The position numbers and the translations under genes are program-made. A DNA stretch of 6,581 nt from Candidatus Margulisiibacteriota bacterium (GTDB taxonomy: Bacteria > Margulisbacteria > WOR-1 > O2-12-FULL-45-9 > XYB2-FULL-48-7): assembly GCA_028717325.1 (NCBI GenBank), contig JAQUOB010000069.1, forward strand, positions 1 through 6,581, given 5' to 3'. This document shows positions 1 to 6,581 of the stretch, piece after piece. Each line of letters starts with the position of its first letter. The first letter of the stretch is position 1. Below the pieces are notes generated by a model. It saw only the letters and a program-made list of their open reading frames with translations. It was not told the origin of the DNA and did no database searches.

Positions 1-1
1 C

Positions 2-484
2 GGCAACCTTTACGTAGCCGATTCGGGCAACGACCGGATCGTGAAATTCAACGACCAGGGCGGTTTTTTGGGCGAGATCGGGGGCTTCGGCGTTGGGCTG
101 GGCTTCTTTAACCATCCGATGGACGTGGCGGTCGACCGCGACCGCAATACGTACGTGGCCGACACCGGCAACAGCCGGATCCAGAAATTCGATTTTGACG
201 GGCGGCCGGTGCTCGCGTTCGGCCAATTCGGCGACGGCCCGGGCGAATTGAGCAATCCCCAGTCGGTGGCCGTTGACGATAAATTTATTTACGTGGCCGA
301 CACGGGCAACAACCGCGTTTGTCTCTTTACGAAAAGCGGCCGGTTTTTACTGGCTTTCGGCCGGAAGGGCTACGGCCCGGGCGAGTTTAGCGGGCCGCTG
401 GGGATCAGCCTGGGCAAGAAGGGCCGGCTCTACGTGGCCGATACGGGCAACCACCGGATCGTGGAGTTGAAAGTAAGATATTAA
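2..484 (+). CDS. NHL-repeat beta-propeller protein, C-terminal part (5' end outside window)
   Basis: The open frame runs from the window edge (first full codon at base 2) to TAA at 482-484, giving about 160 visible residues. The frame carries no start in the window that needs to be used, because NHL-type sequence is already present before the first ATG at 41. Four copies of a Y-V-A-D-[TS]-G-N-x-R motif begin at about bases 11, 152, 290 and 431, a period of 46-47 residues. Between them lie G-x-F-L-x-x-[IF]-G and G-x-G-x-F-x-x-P-x-x-[VI]-[AS]-[VL] segments. This is the classic NHL repeat, in which each unit forms one blade of a beta-propeller used for protein, ligand or polysaccharide binding. 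The last blade ends almost at the C-terminus, so no extra domain follows. Any N-terminal signal or partner domain lies outside the window, and the cellular location is unknown. The family call is firm; the function is not known. Confidence 0.93.
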   Translation, partial: GNLYVADSGNDRIVKFNDQGGFLGEIGGFGVGLGFFNHPMDVAVDRDRNTYVADTGNSRIQKFDFDGRPVLAFGQFGDGPGELSNPQSVAVDDKFIYVADTGNNRVCLFTKSGRFLLAFGRKGYGPGEFSGPLGISLGKKGRLYVADTGNHRIVELKVRY

Positions 485-822
485 TGAAAGACTGTCTGTT
501 CTGTAAGATAGCGAACAAAGAAATACCGGCGAGCGTTGTTTACGAAGACGACAAGGTTCTCGCTTTCAATGACATAGCGCCGCAGGCGCCGACCCATATC
601 CTGGTCATTCCCAAAGAACACGTGGCGACGCTGGCCGACGTCAAAGATTACTCGGTGCTGGCCGATATTTTTAAAGTGGTGAACCAGCTGGCGGCCGAGC
701 GCGGCATCGACAAGACCGGCTTCCGGACCGTCATCAATACCGGCCGGGCGGCCGGCATGGCCGTTCATCATCTGCATATACATTTATTGGGCGGGCGCGA
801 TTTTTCCTGGCCGCCAGGGTGA
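484..822 (+). CDS. HIT (histidine triad) family nucleotide-binding hydrolase, HINT branch
   Basis: The product is 112 residues, the usual size for bacterial HINT proteins, which hydrolyse purine nucleoside phosphoramidates and related adenylates in the cytoplasm. It starts C-L-F-C-K-I with a CxxC pair (Cys4, Cys7) that may bind zinc together with His46 and a triad-region histidine. It contains the HINT block FNDIAPQAPTHILVIPKEH (residues 28-46) with the ribose-binding Asp at 30. It ends with the triad H96-L-H98-I-H100 followed by LLGGR, and His98 is the expected nucleophile. Two positions next to the triad differ from the usual G-Q-[ST]-V: here they are G91-M92-A93-V94. The ATG overlaps the stop of the NHL gene in the string TAATG. 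No clear Shine-Dalgarno sits upstream, so translation probably depends on reinitiation. This would correspond to hinT, but the symbol is withheld because orthology was not tested. Confidence 0.95.
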   Translation: MKDCLFCKIANKEIPASVVYEDDKVLAFNDIAPQAPTHILVIPKEHVATLADVKDYSVLADIFKVVNQLAAERGIDKTGFRTVINTGRAAGMAVHHLHIHLLGGRDFSWPPG

Positions 823-886
823 AAACGGACATCAAATTCTTTTCTTTCCTCTGAAATTTGGAGCTTCTCCCGCCGATAAAACGATT

Positions 887-892
887 GAGGTG
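887..892 (+). promoter_or_regulatory. Ribosome binding site deciding a TTG start
   Basis: GAGGTG lies five bases before the TTG at 898. The codon directly before that TTG is an in-frame TAA (895-897), so no earlier start is possible. The first in-frame ATG (958) has no comparable site. Confidence 0.75.
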
Positions 893-897
893 CCTAA

Positions 898-1935
898 TTG
901 AAAACGGCCTTATATTCCGGCGGGGTAAGAACGCCCGATCATTATTTCACGCTGAAGATGCTCAAAGGAGTTGATGCCTCGCCACGCCTGCACGTGACCA
1001 GGGCAGCGGTGCGGCAGACCGGCGGCGAGTTCGGCAGTTCGATCTACGGGTTGTCGGCTGACGGGATCAGGGTCAAGGACAGGATTTGTGCCATCCCCTT
1101 CATTTATATCAGGTTGAAGACCAAGTTAGACCGGAACGTCCACAAGATATTTATTTCCGATTCGGAACTGACTGGGCTGAGCGGCGAATTCGGCCTGACA
1201 GAGAGAGCGGCCGCCAGATCATTTTTTATCTTTTCCAGGGACGACAATTTAAAATGCGACACGCTGCATGTCGCTCCGATCTGGTCGGAGCTATTAGATC
1301 CCGACTGGCGCGACGCCTTCCTGAGCTGGCTGGCTGACCCGGCCGGCAATCAATTGCCCGACCCGGACAGTCTGGCCTGGCAGACCTTTTCCGACAACAC
1401 GCTGACCATGCCGGCGCTAAGGCCGGCGGTCAATCTCTATGACGGCGCAAGACGGATCATCAAGGGAGAGCTGGTCTTAAAGCGCGCGGCCGATTCGGCG
1501 CAAGCCTATTTCCATTACAACGGACGGATCAGTATCTATCAGTTAAGCGAAAGCCGGGTCGAATACCTGGGTAAGGACCTGGCCGGCAACGCGGCCGATT
1601 TTGATAAGGGCATTTTTATAAAATTGTTTGGCGGCCGGCCGGAGATCACTGACTACGCTTTCAGCAAACGGGCCAGAAAAGACGGGGTCTCCTTCATGCA
1701 AATGCGCGGAGAGAGATTTGTCTTGAGGTCTTCATCGCTGGTGCCGTTAAAAGAAGGCGAGCTCTACTATTTTAAATTTATACGCCGCGAAAACAACGTC
1801 CTGGTCTTATGTTACGCCGATCAGGCAAGAACGCGGCTAGTCGGCGGGAAAAAGCTCGGGCTGATCGAAGGCTTTCCCGGTGCTATCGACCAGTCGATCG
1901 AACCGCCTGACCGTTTGCCGCCAAATTTGATATAA
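898..1935 (+). CDS. Uncharacterised soluble protein, 345 residues
   Basis: I do not recognise this protein. The frame opens at TTG, immediately after an in-frame TAA and five bases after GAGGTG, and ends at TAA 1933-1935. No signal peptide or membrane helix is visible, so it is probably cytoplasmic. The N-terminal half (about 1-130) mixes charged and beta-like stretches. A Trp- and Asp-rich middle (about 130-165, with I-W-S-E-L-L-D-P-D-W-R-D and L-S-W-L-A-D-P) looks helical. The C-terminal part (about 180-310) alternates short hydrophobic strands with glycines and ends in L-K-E-G-E-L-Y-Y-F-K-F. That ending slightly resembles the last strands of a small beta-sandwich such as FHA, but the FHA Gly-Arg and Ser-x-x-His signatures are not evident. 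The gap to the HIT gene is 75 bases with no clear promoter, so co-transcription with HIT is possible. Length, start signals and the absence of any rival frame support a real gene. Confidence 0.82.
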   Translation: MKTALYSGGVRTPDHYFTLKMLKGVDASPRLHVTRAAVRQTGGEFGSSIYGLSADGIRVKDRICAIPFIYIRLKTKLDRNVHKIFISDSELTGLSGEFGLTERAAARSFFIFSRDDNLKCDTLHVAPIWSELLDPDWRDAFLSWLADPAGNQLPDPDSLAWQTFSDNTLTMPALRPAVNLYDGARRIIKGELVLKRAADSAQAYFHYNGRISIYQLSESRVEYLGKDLAGNAADFDKGIFIKLFGGRPEITDYAFSKRARKDGVSFMQMRGERFVLRSSSLVPLKEGELYYFKFIRRENNVLVLCYADQARTRLVGGKKLGLIEGFPGAIDQSIEPPDRLPPNLI

Positions 1936-1936
1936 T
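1928..1936 (+). promoter_or_regulatory. Extended -10 promoter for the YbaB-family gene
   Basis: TGATATAAT is a perfect extended -10 (TGn plus TATAAT). It lies over the last codons and the stop of the upstream 345-residue gene. The best -35 match is weak (CTGACC at 1907-1912, spacer 18), but an extended -10 can work without one. The predicted start of transcription is about 1941-1944, which leaves a leader of 13-16 bases carrying little more than the Shine-Dalgarno. Position and match are seen directly; activity is inferred. Confidence 0.55.
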
Positions 1937-1943
1937 TACTGCC

Positions 1944-1948
1944 GGAGG
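1944..1948 (+). promoter_or_regulatory. Ribosome binding site of the YbaB-family gene
   Basis: GGAGG sits eight bases before the ATG at 1957, ideal spacing. It favours this ATG over the second ATG two codons downstream. Confidence 0.8.
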
Positions 1949-1956
1949 CAACACCA

Positions 1957-2253
1957 ATGAACATGTTTGGAAATTTGGGCAAGATGGGCGAGATGATCAA
2001 GCAAGCGAAGCAGTTGAAGGACGAGATGTCGAGAGCACGCTACGAATCCGAAGCGAACGGGGTTAAAGTCGTGATCAACGGGGAGATGGAGATCAAAGAA
2101 CTGACTATTCCCGAGGAGATGACCGATCACCGGCGGATCGAGTCATCGGTCAAGGACGCGGTCAATCGCGGCATGAAAACCGCCAAAGAAGACATGGCCA
2201 GGAAAATGTCGAAGCTGACCGGCGGAATGGGCGGGATGCTGCCGGGGATGTAG
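1957..2253 (+). CDS. YbaB/EbfC-family nucleoid-associated DNA-binding protein
   Basis: The protein is 98 residues, within the normal 95-115 range. It begins with a Met/Gly/Lys-rich helix (MNMFGNLGKMGEMIKQAKQL) that matches the family's N-terminal helix. It continues with the central strand segment around A-N-G-V-K-V-V-I-N-G-E and E-I-K-E-L-T-I, where family members dimerise. It then has a long amphipathic helix (about 60-88), and a Gly/Met-rich tail (T-G-G-M-G-G-M-L-P-G-M) typical of the family. These proteins form tweezer-like dimers that bind DNA and help organise the nucleoid. In many bacteria the gene sits between dnaX and recR; neither is next to it here. It is probably transcribed from its own extended -10 inside the end of the upstream gene. 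Its stop is one base from the stop of the convergent typA. Confidence 0.95.
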   Translation: MNMFGNLGKMGEMIKQAKQLKDEMSRARYESEANGVKVVINGEMEIKELTIPEEMTDHRRIESSVKDAVNRGMKTAKEDMARKMSKLTGGMGGMLPGM

Positions 2254-2254
2254 C

Positions 2255-4060
<1,806 letters not shown>

Positions 4061-4066
4061 GTTTCC

Positions 4067-4075
4067 ATTATAGCA
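4067..4075 (-). promoter_or_regulatory. Extended -10 promoter of typA, probably leaderless
   Basis: Read on the minus strand, TGCTATAAT is a perfect extended -10. The six-base discriminator GGAAAC separates it from the ATG, so +1 is predicted at or within a few bases of the A of the start codon (4060). The best -35-like sequence at 17 bases (CAGAGG) is poor, as expected for an extended -10 promoter. A second AT-rich stretch (4101-4110) further upstream could hold another promoter that gives a longer leader. Confidence 0.6.
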
Positions 4076-4122
4076 GACGGGTCAAATTTCCTCTGAAGAT
4101 TATTTAATAAAAGTCGCCTATA

Positions 4123-4131
4123 TGGTATGCT
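4123..4131 (+). promoter_or_regulatory. Candidate extended -10 promoter of the lipoprotein gene
   Basis: TGGTATGCT has the TGn extension and four of six bases of TATAAT. At spacer 17 the -35 position is TTTAAT (4103-4108), a weak match. The predicted start of transcription near 4138 would leave a leader of about 26 bases containing the ribosome binding site. It is divergent from the typA promoter in the same 103-base gap. Confidence 0.35.
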
Positions 4132-4150
4132 ATTTTGCGGTAAAAGCGCA

Positions 4151-4157
4151 AGGGGGA
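4151..4157 (+). promoter_or_regulatory. Ribosome binding site deciding the lipoprotein start
   Basis: AGGGGGA lies six bases before ATG 4164. This start places a Lys and a hydrophobic core right at the N-terminus, as a signal peptide requires. The earlier in-frame ATG at 4122 lacks a site and lies inside the likely promoter. Confidence 0.7.
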
Positions 4158-4163
4158 AAAGTC

Positions 4164-5132
4164 ATGAAATATTTTATTTATTTATCAATACTTTTTAGTT
4201 TGACAGCGGTCCTTTATAGCTGCGGATCGTCACAGTCATCGACCGACACGCCTCTGGCAACGGTTACGTCGACAACCGTGCCGACAACGACGACCACTTC
4301 CACCACTACGACAACTACCAGCGGCTGGACGGAACAGGACATGACCTGGGCGGGCACGCCGAAACCGGTCACCTCTACCTGTACGATCATAACCCCCGAA
4401 GGGACGTATCGTCAGTATTTTACGGGCACGGGGGGCATCTGGACGGACACTTCCACCAACGGGCTGGACTGGACGGCGCCAGTTTTTACCGGCGTGAGCA
4501 GTTCCGGCGCCACCAATCCCTCGGTCATTTGTTTAAAGAACGGGACTTTTTTGATGATCTACGGGGTTCAGGTCCCCCTGTCCTCAACAGAACGCCTTTA
4601 TCGCGCCACCTCCAACGATGGGATCAATTTTACTTTTCAAGGCGGGCCTTATGTCGGCGGCGCGGTGCTGACGGGAGAAGCTGACGACTTTGTTTCGGTC
4701 CCGGACCTGATCTATATCAATGACACCACCTTGCGGATGTACTATGTGTACGGCGCGACGACCAGCCGTATCTACTCGGCCACCTCGACCGATAACGGCG
4801 CGACCTGGACCAAGGAAGGGGAGATCTCGATCAGCGGCTCTTATGGCGGACAGACCAACGATCCCGACGTGGTACTGATCTCGGGCACGACCTATAAGCT
4901 TTATTTCACCACGCCGCCGGCCGGCACCTCGATCGGCAGTTTGCGCCTGCGCCGGGCCAGCTCAACGGACGGCCGCAGCTTTAGCCTTGAATCGGGCGAC
5001 ATCGTCGACCCGTCCGGCTCCGTTACTTCGATCCTCGATCCCGATGTCGTTCCCGTGTCGGGGACGGCCAAATACCGTTGTTATTACGGCACCGAACCGG
5101 CTGGCACACTGCACTCGATACTCTCACCTTAG
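4164..5132 (+). CDS. Secreted lipoprotein with Thr-rich stalk and five-repeat Asp-box propeller
   Basis: The product from ATG 4164 is 322 residues. Residues 1-19 are a signal peptide (MKYFIYLSILF...) ending in a lipobox L-Y-S-C with Cys20, followed by Gly; Tyr at -2 is unusual but tolerable. A Ser/Thr-rich stalk (about 22-53) contains twelve residues that are all Thr except one Ser (41-52). The rest appears to be five repeats. Repeats 2-5 open with N-P-S-V (118-121), V-P-D-L (179-182), D-P-D-V (233-236) and D-P-D-V (292-295), then a G-T-x-x-x-x-Y-[FG] strand. Asp-box-like turns sit at 97-103 (STNGLDW), 150-156 (SNDGINF), 208-215 (STDNGATW, canonical) and 267-273 (STDGRSF). This resembles five-bladed propellers such as GH43-like or sialidase-like folds. 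Catalytic residues could not be assigned, so it may bind or cut glycans at the cell surface. The fifth repeat ends without an Asp box. Its neighbours give no functional clue. Confidence 0.9.
   Translation: MKYFIYLSILFSLTAVLYSCGSSQSSTDTPLATVTSTTVPTTTTTSTTTTTTSGWTEQDMTWAGTPKPVTSTCTIITPEGTYRQYFTGTGGIWTDTSTNGLDWTAPVFTGVSSSGATNPSVICLKNGTFLMIYGVQVPLSSTERLYRATSNDGINFTFQGGPYVGGAVLTGEADDFVSVPDLIYINDTTLRMYYVYGATTSRIYSATSTDNGATWTKEGEISISGSYGGQTNDPDVVLISGTTYKLYFTTPPAGTSIGSLRLRRASSTDGRSFSLESGDIVDPSGSVTSILDPDVVPVSGTAKYRCYYGTEPAGTLHSILSP
4284..4319 (+). repeat. Low-complexity Thr-tract coding segment
   Basis: Twelve codons encode eleven Thr and one Ser in the lipoprotein stalk. All four Thr codons are used in mixed order (ACA, ACG, ACG, ACC, ACT, TCC, ACC, ACT, ACG, ACA, ACT, ACC), so the peptide is repetitive while the DNA is only approximately so. 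Confidence 0.85.
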
Positions 5133-5162
5133 AGCAAAGAAATCGATTTATCCGTCGATAAT

Positions 5163-5191
5163 TTGACAGGTCGGTTCCCCGGGTGTAAGAT
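5163..5191 (+). promoter_or_regulatory. Sigma-70-type promoter of the hydrogenase-4-like gene
   Basis: TTGACA (5163-5168), a perfect -35, is followed after exactly 17 bases by TAAGAT (5186-5191), four of six for the -10. An alternative -10, GATAAT (5189-5194), would have a 20-base spacer. Transcription is predicted to start near 5198, giving a leader of about 57 bases before ATG 5255. A six-base arm pair CAATTC (5200-5205) and GAATTG (5222-5227) lies in this leader. The only Shine-Dalgarno candidate is AAAGAG (5241-5246), eight bases before the ATG. Confidence 0.6.
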
Positions 5192-5254
5192 AATAAATAC
5201 AATTCCCCGATTGCCGCGAGTGAATTGATCTTGCTTTAGAAAAGAGTGCTGCTA

Positions 5255-6581
5255 ATGGCCGGGTTACTGGGTTTACGCCTGGATCTGTTTTTGGACCCTT
5301 TATCTTTCTTTTTTATCGCAACGGTATTACTGATATCGCTGCCTGCCATGCTGTTTTCGCTCGGTTATCTCAAAGGTAAACATTCTATCGGCCGGCTTAT
5401 TCTCGGCCAGGCCGCCGCCGTCGTTTTTATCCTTGCCATGCTCCTGGTCGTCAGCGTCAGGCACGCCATCGTCTTTCTGATCGCCTGGGAGACAATGTCT
5501 CTCCTGTCTTATTTACTGATCTTTTTTGAGGGTGACGGCGAGAAATCGGTCACGGCCGCTACGATCTATATTGCCATGACTCAAGCCGGGACCGCCTTTC
5601 TCGTAGCCGCCATTTTTCTGATGTATAAATATTGCGGTTCTTTTGACCTGCTGGTCATGAAGCAGGCTTTGGCGACCATGCCGGGAGGGGCCAAAGACCT
5701 GATCTTTGTACTGCTCCTGATCGGCTTCGGCACCAAAGCCGGGATCGTGCCGCTCCATATCTGGCTGCCTTACGCTCACCCGCAGGCGCCCAGCCATATC
5801 TCCAGCCTGATGTCGGGCGTCATGATCAAAACGGCGATCTACGGCTTGATCCGTTTCGTTATTTTTGTGCTGGGAGTCAATGCGATCTGGTGGGGTGTTG
5901 CTATTCTGGTCATTGCCATTATTTCTTCACTGGTCGGCGTCATCTACGCGCTGATCGAACACGATCTCAAGACTTTGCTAGCCTACCACAGCGTTGAGAA
6001 CATCGGTATCATCCTGATGGGGGTGGGGGGCTCGATGCTGTTCATCAAGCTCGGCTTGCCGGCACTGGCTGTTCTTTCTTTGTGCGCCGGGCTTTACCAT
6101 TTAATTAATCACGCGGTCTTTAAAGGGCTGCTCTTTCTCGCCGCCGGCAGCGTCTATAAAGCGACCGGGACTCGTGATATGGAAAAACTCGGCGGGCTGA
6201 TCAAGAAGATGCCCTGGACCGCCGGCTTTTTCCTGGTCGGAGCCATGGGGATCTCCGCTCTGCCCCCCTTCAACGGTTTTGTCAGTGAGTGGCTGACGCT
6301 GATCGTCCTGTTCCTCGGCGCTCTGGCGGTGACGGGCGGCCTAAAATTATTCCTGGCGCTGACCGCCGCGGCGCTGGCGCTGACCGGCGGGTTGGCGGCT
6401 GCCTGTTTTGTCAAAGCCTTCGGGATAACTTTTCTGGCCCGGCCCAGGAGCCGTAAGGCCGAGTTGGCCGAAGAAGTTCCGCTATCAATGAACCTGGGCG
6501 CCGGTTTTCTAGCAGCGATGACTGTGCTTTTGGGGTTGGGCGCGGTCTGGACGATCGATAAACTGACGGTGATTGCCGGCT
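5255..6581 (+). CDS. hyfB: HyfB-like proton-translocating subunit of a hydrogenase-4-type complex (3' end outside window)
   Basis: The frame stays open from ATG 5255 to the window end, giving 442 visible residues, and was translated by hand. It is a polytopic inner-membrane protein of the NuoL/M/N and MrpA/D antiporter superfamily. It begins with L-D-L-F-L-D-P-L-S-F-F-F (9-20) and L-G-Y-L (36-39). The channel Glu is in W-E-T-M-S-L-L-S-Y (78-86). It has the HyfB signature K161-A-G-I-V-P-L-H-I-W-L-P, then A-H-P-Q-A-P-S-H and S-G-V-M-I-K (187-192). Later come E-H-D-L-K-T-L-L-A-Y-H-S-V-E-N (235-249), H282, H286 and K290 in the broken-helix region, S-A-L-P-P-F-N-G-F (334-342) and P-L-S-M (409-412). 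Such subunits couple electron transfer in group 4 hydrogenases or formate hydrogenlyase to H+ or Na+ movement. An in-frame TAG at 5237-5239 limits the start; GTG 5246 would add only three residues. About two N-terminal helices normally found before the first motif are absent. NuoM-like or MrpD-like identity is the main alternative. Confidence 0.93.
   Translation, partial: MAGLLGLRLDLFLDPLSFFFIATVLLISLPAMLFSLGYLKGKHSIGRLILGQAAAVVFILAMLLVVSVRHAIVFLIAWETMSLLSYLLIFFEGDGEKSVTAATIYIAMTQAGTAFLVAAIFLMYKYCGSFDLLVMKQALATMPGGAKDLIFVLLLIGFGTKAGIVPLHIWLPYAHPQAPSHISSLMSGVMIKTAIYGLIRFVIFVLGVNAIWWGVAILVIAIISSLVGVIYALIEHDLKTLLAYHSVENIGIILMGVGGSMLFIKLGLPALAVLSLCAGLYHLINHAVFKGLLFLAAGSVYKATGTRDMEKLGGLIKKMPWTAGFFLVGAMGISALPPFNGFVSEWLTLIVLFLGALAVTGGLKLFLALTAAALALTGGLAAACFVKAFGITFLARPRSRKAELAEEVPLSMNLGAGFLAAMTVLLGLGAVWTIDKLTVIAG

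Noticed and set aside
11..466. Four near-identical DNA segments about 140 bases apart, which could be read as a tandem DNA repeat.
   Set aside because: The spacing is 141, 138 and 141 bases, all multiples of three, and matches NHL protein repeats; the similarity is explained by the coding sequence.
833..870. Small inverted repeats between the HIT gene and the unknown gene (CAAATT/AATTTG, and GGAG-CTT-CTCC).
   Set aside because: The stems are four to six bases with no following T tract, too weak to call a terminator or a regulatory RNA.
4122..4163. Upstream ATG giving the lipoprotein 14 extra N-terminal residues.
   Set aside because: No Shine-Dalgarno precedes it, it overlaps the likely -10, and the extension would bury the signal peptide. 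ATG 4164 with AGGGGGA fits better.
5142..5164. ATCGA/TCGAT hairpin after the lipoprotein stop followed by AATTT as a terminator.
   Set aside because: The stem is only five bases with an eight-base loop and the T run is short; it also runs into the -35 of the next promoter.
5513..6414. Minus-strand open frames at 5513-5797 and 6154-6414.
   Set aside because: They are antisense to the HyfB-like gene, whose conserved motifs run through both regions without interruption.

Overview
The window is a bacterial chromosomal segment of mid-to-high GC with short intergenic gaps. It holds seven protein genes and no RNA gene, CRISPR array, insertion sequence or phage feature that I can support. Bacterial origin is clear from TypA/BipA, a YbaB/EbfC-family protein, a lipoprotein signal peptide, Shine-Dalgarno sites and TATAAT-type promoters. 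The sequence does not fix the lineage. A stand-alone lipoprotein with a Thr-rich stalk beside a hydrogenase-4-type membrane subunit would fit an anaerobic or fermentative lineage, possibly an uncultured one, but that is a weak inference.

Left part (1-1935, all + strand). The window opens inside an NHL-repeat beta-propeller protein. Its stop overlaps the start of a HINT-type HIT nucleotide hydrolase (TAATG), so the two are probably translationally coupled. After a 75-base gap comes a 345-residue soluble protein that I do not recognise. It starts at TTG directly after an in-frame stop and behind a good ribosome binding site.

Middle (1931-4060). A YbaB/EbfC nucleoid-associated protein gene has its own extended -10 element, which overlaps the last codons of the unknown gene. 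It converges on typA (- strand) with a single base between the two stop codons. typA has a perfect extended -10 placed so that the predicted transcript starts at or within a few bases of the ATG, which suggests a leaderless mRNA.

Right part (4061-6581, + strand). The intergenic gap between typA and the next gene carries divergent promoters. A secreted lipoprotein follows, with a Thr-rich stalk and five propeller-like repeats bearing Asp-box motifs. A 122-base gap then holds a perfect TTGACA -35 element with a -10 at 17 bases. This promoter drives a HyfB-like proton-translocating subunit of a hydrogenase-4 or related complex, cut by the window end. This HyfB lacks the N-terminal membrane helices that normally precede its first conserved motif.

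The genes do not form one pathway. The window joins housekeeping genes (HIT, YbaB, TypA), two propeller proteins, one unknown protein, and the likely first gene of a membrane-bound energy-conserving complex. I found no convincing new system. The best leads are the unknown 345-residue protein, the short HyfB with its own strong promoter, and the leaderless typA architecture.
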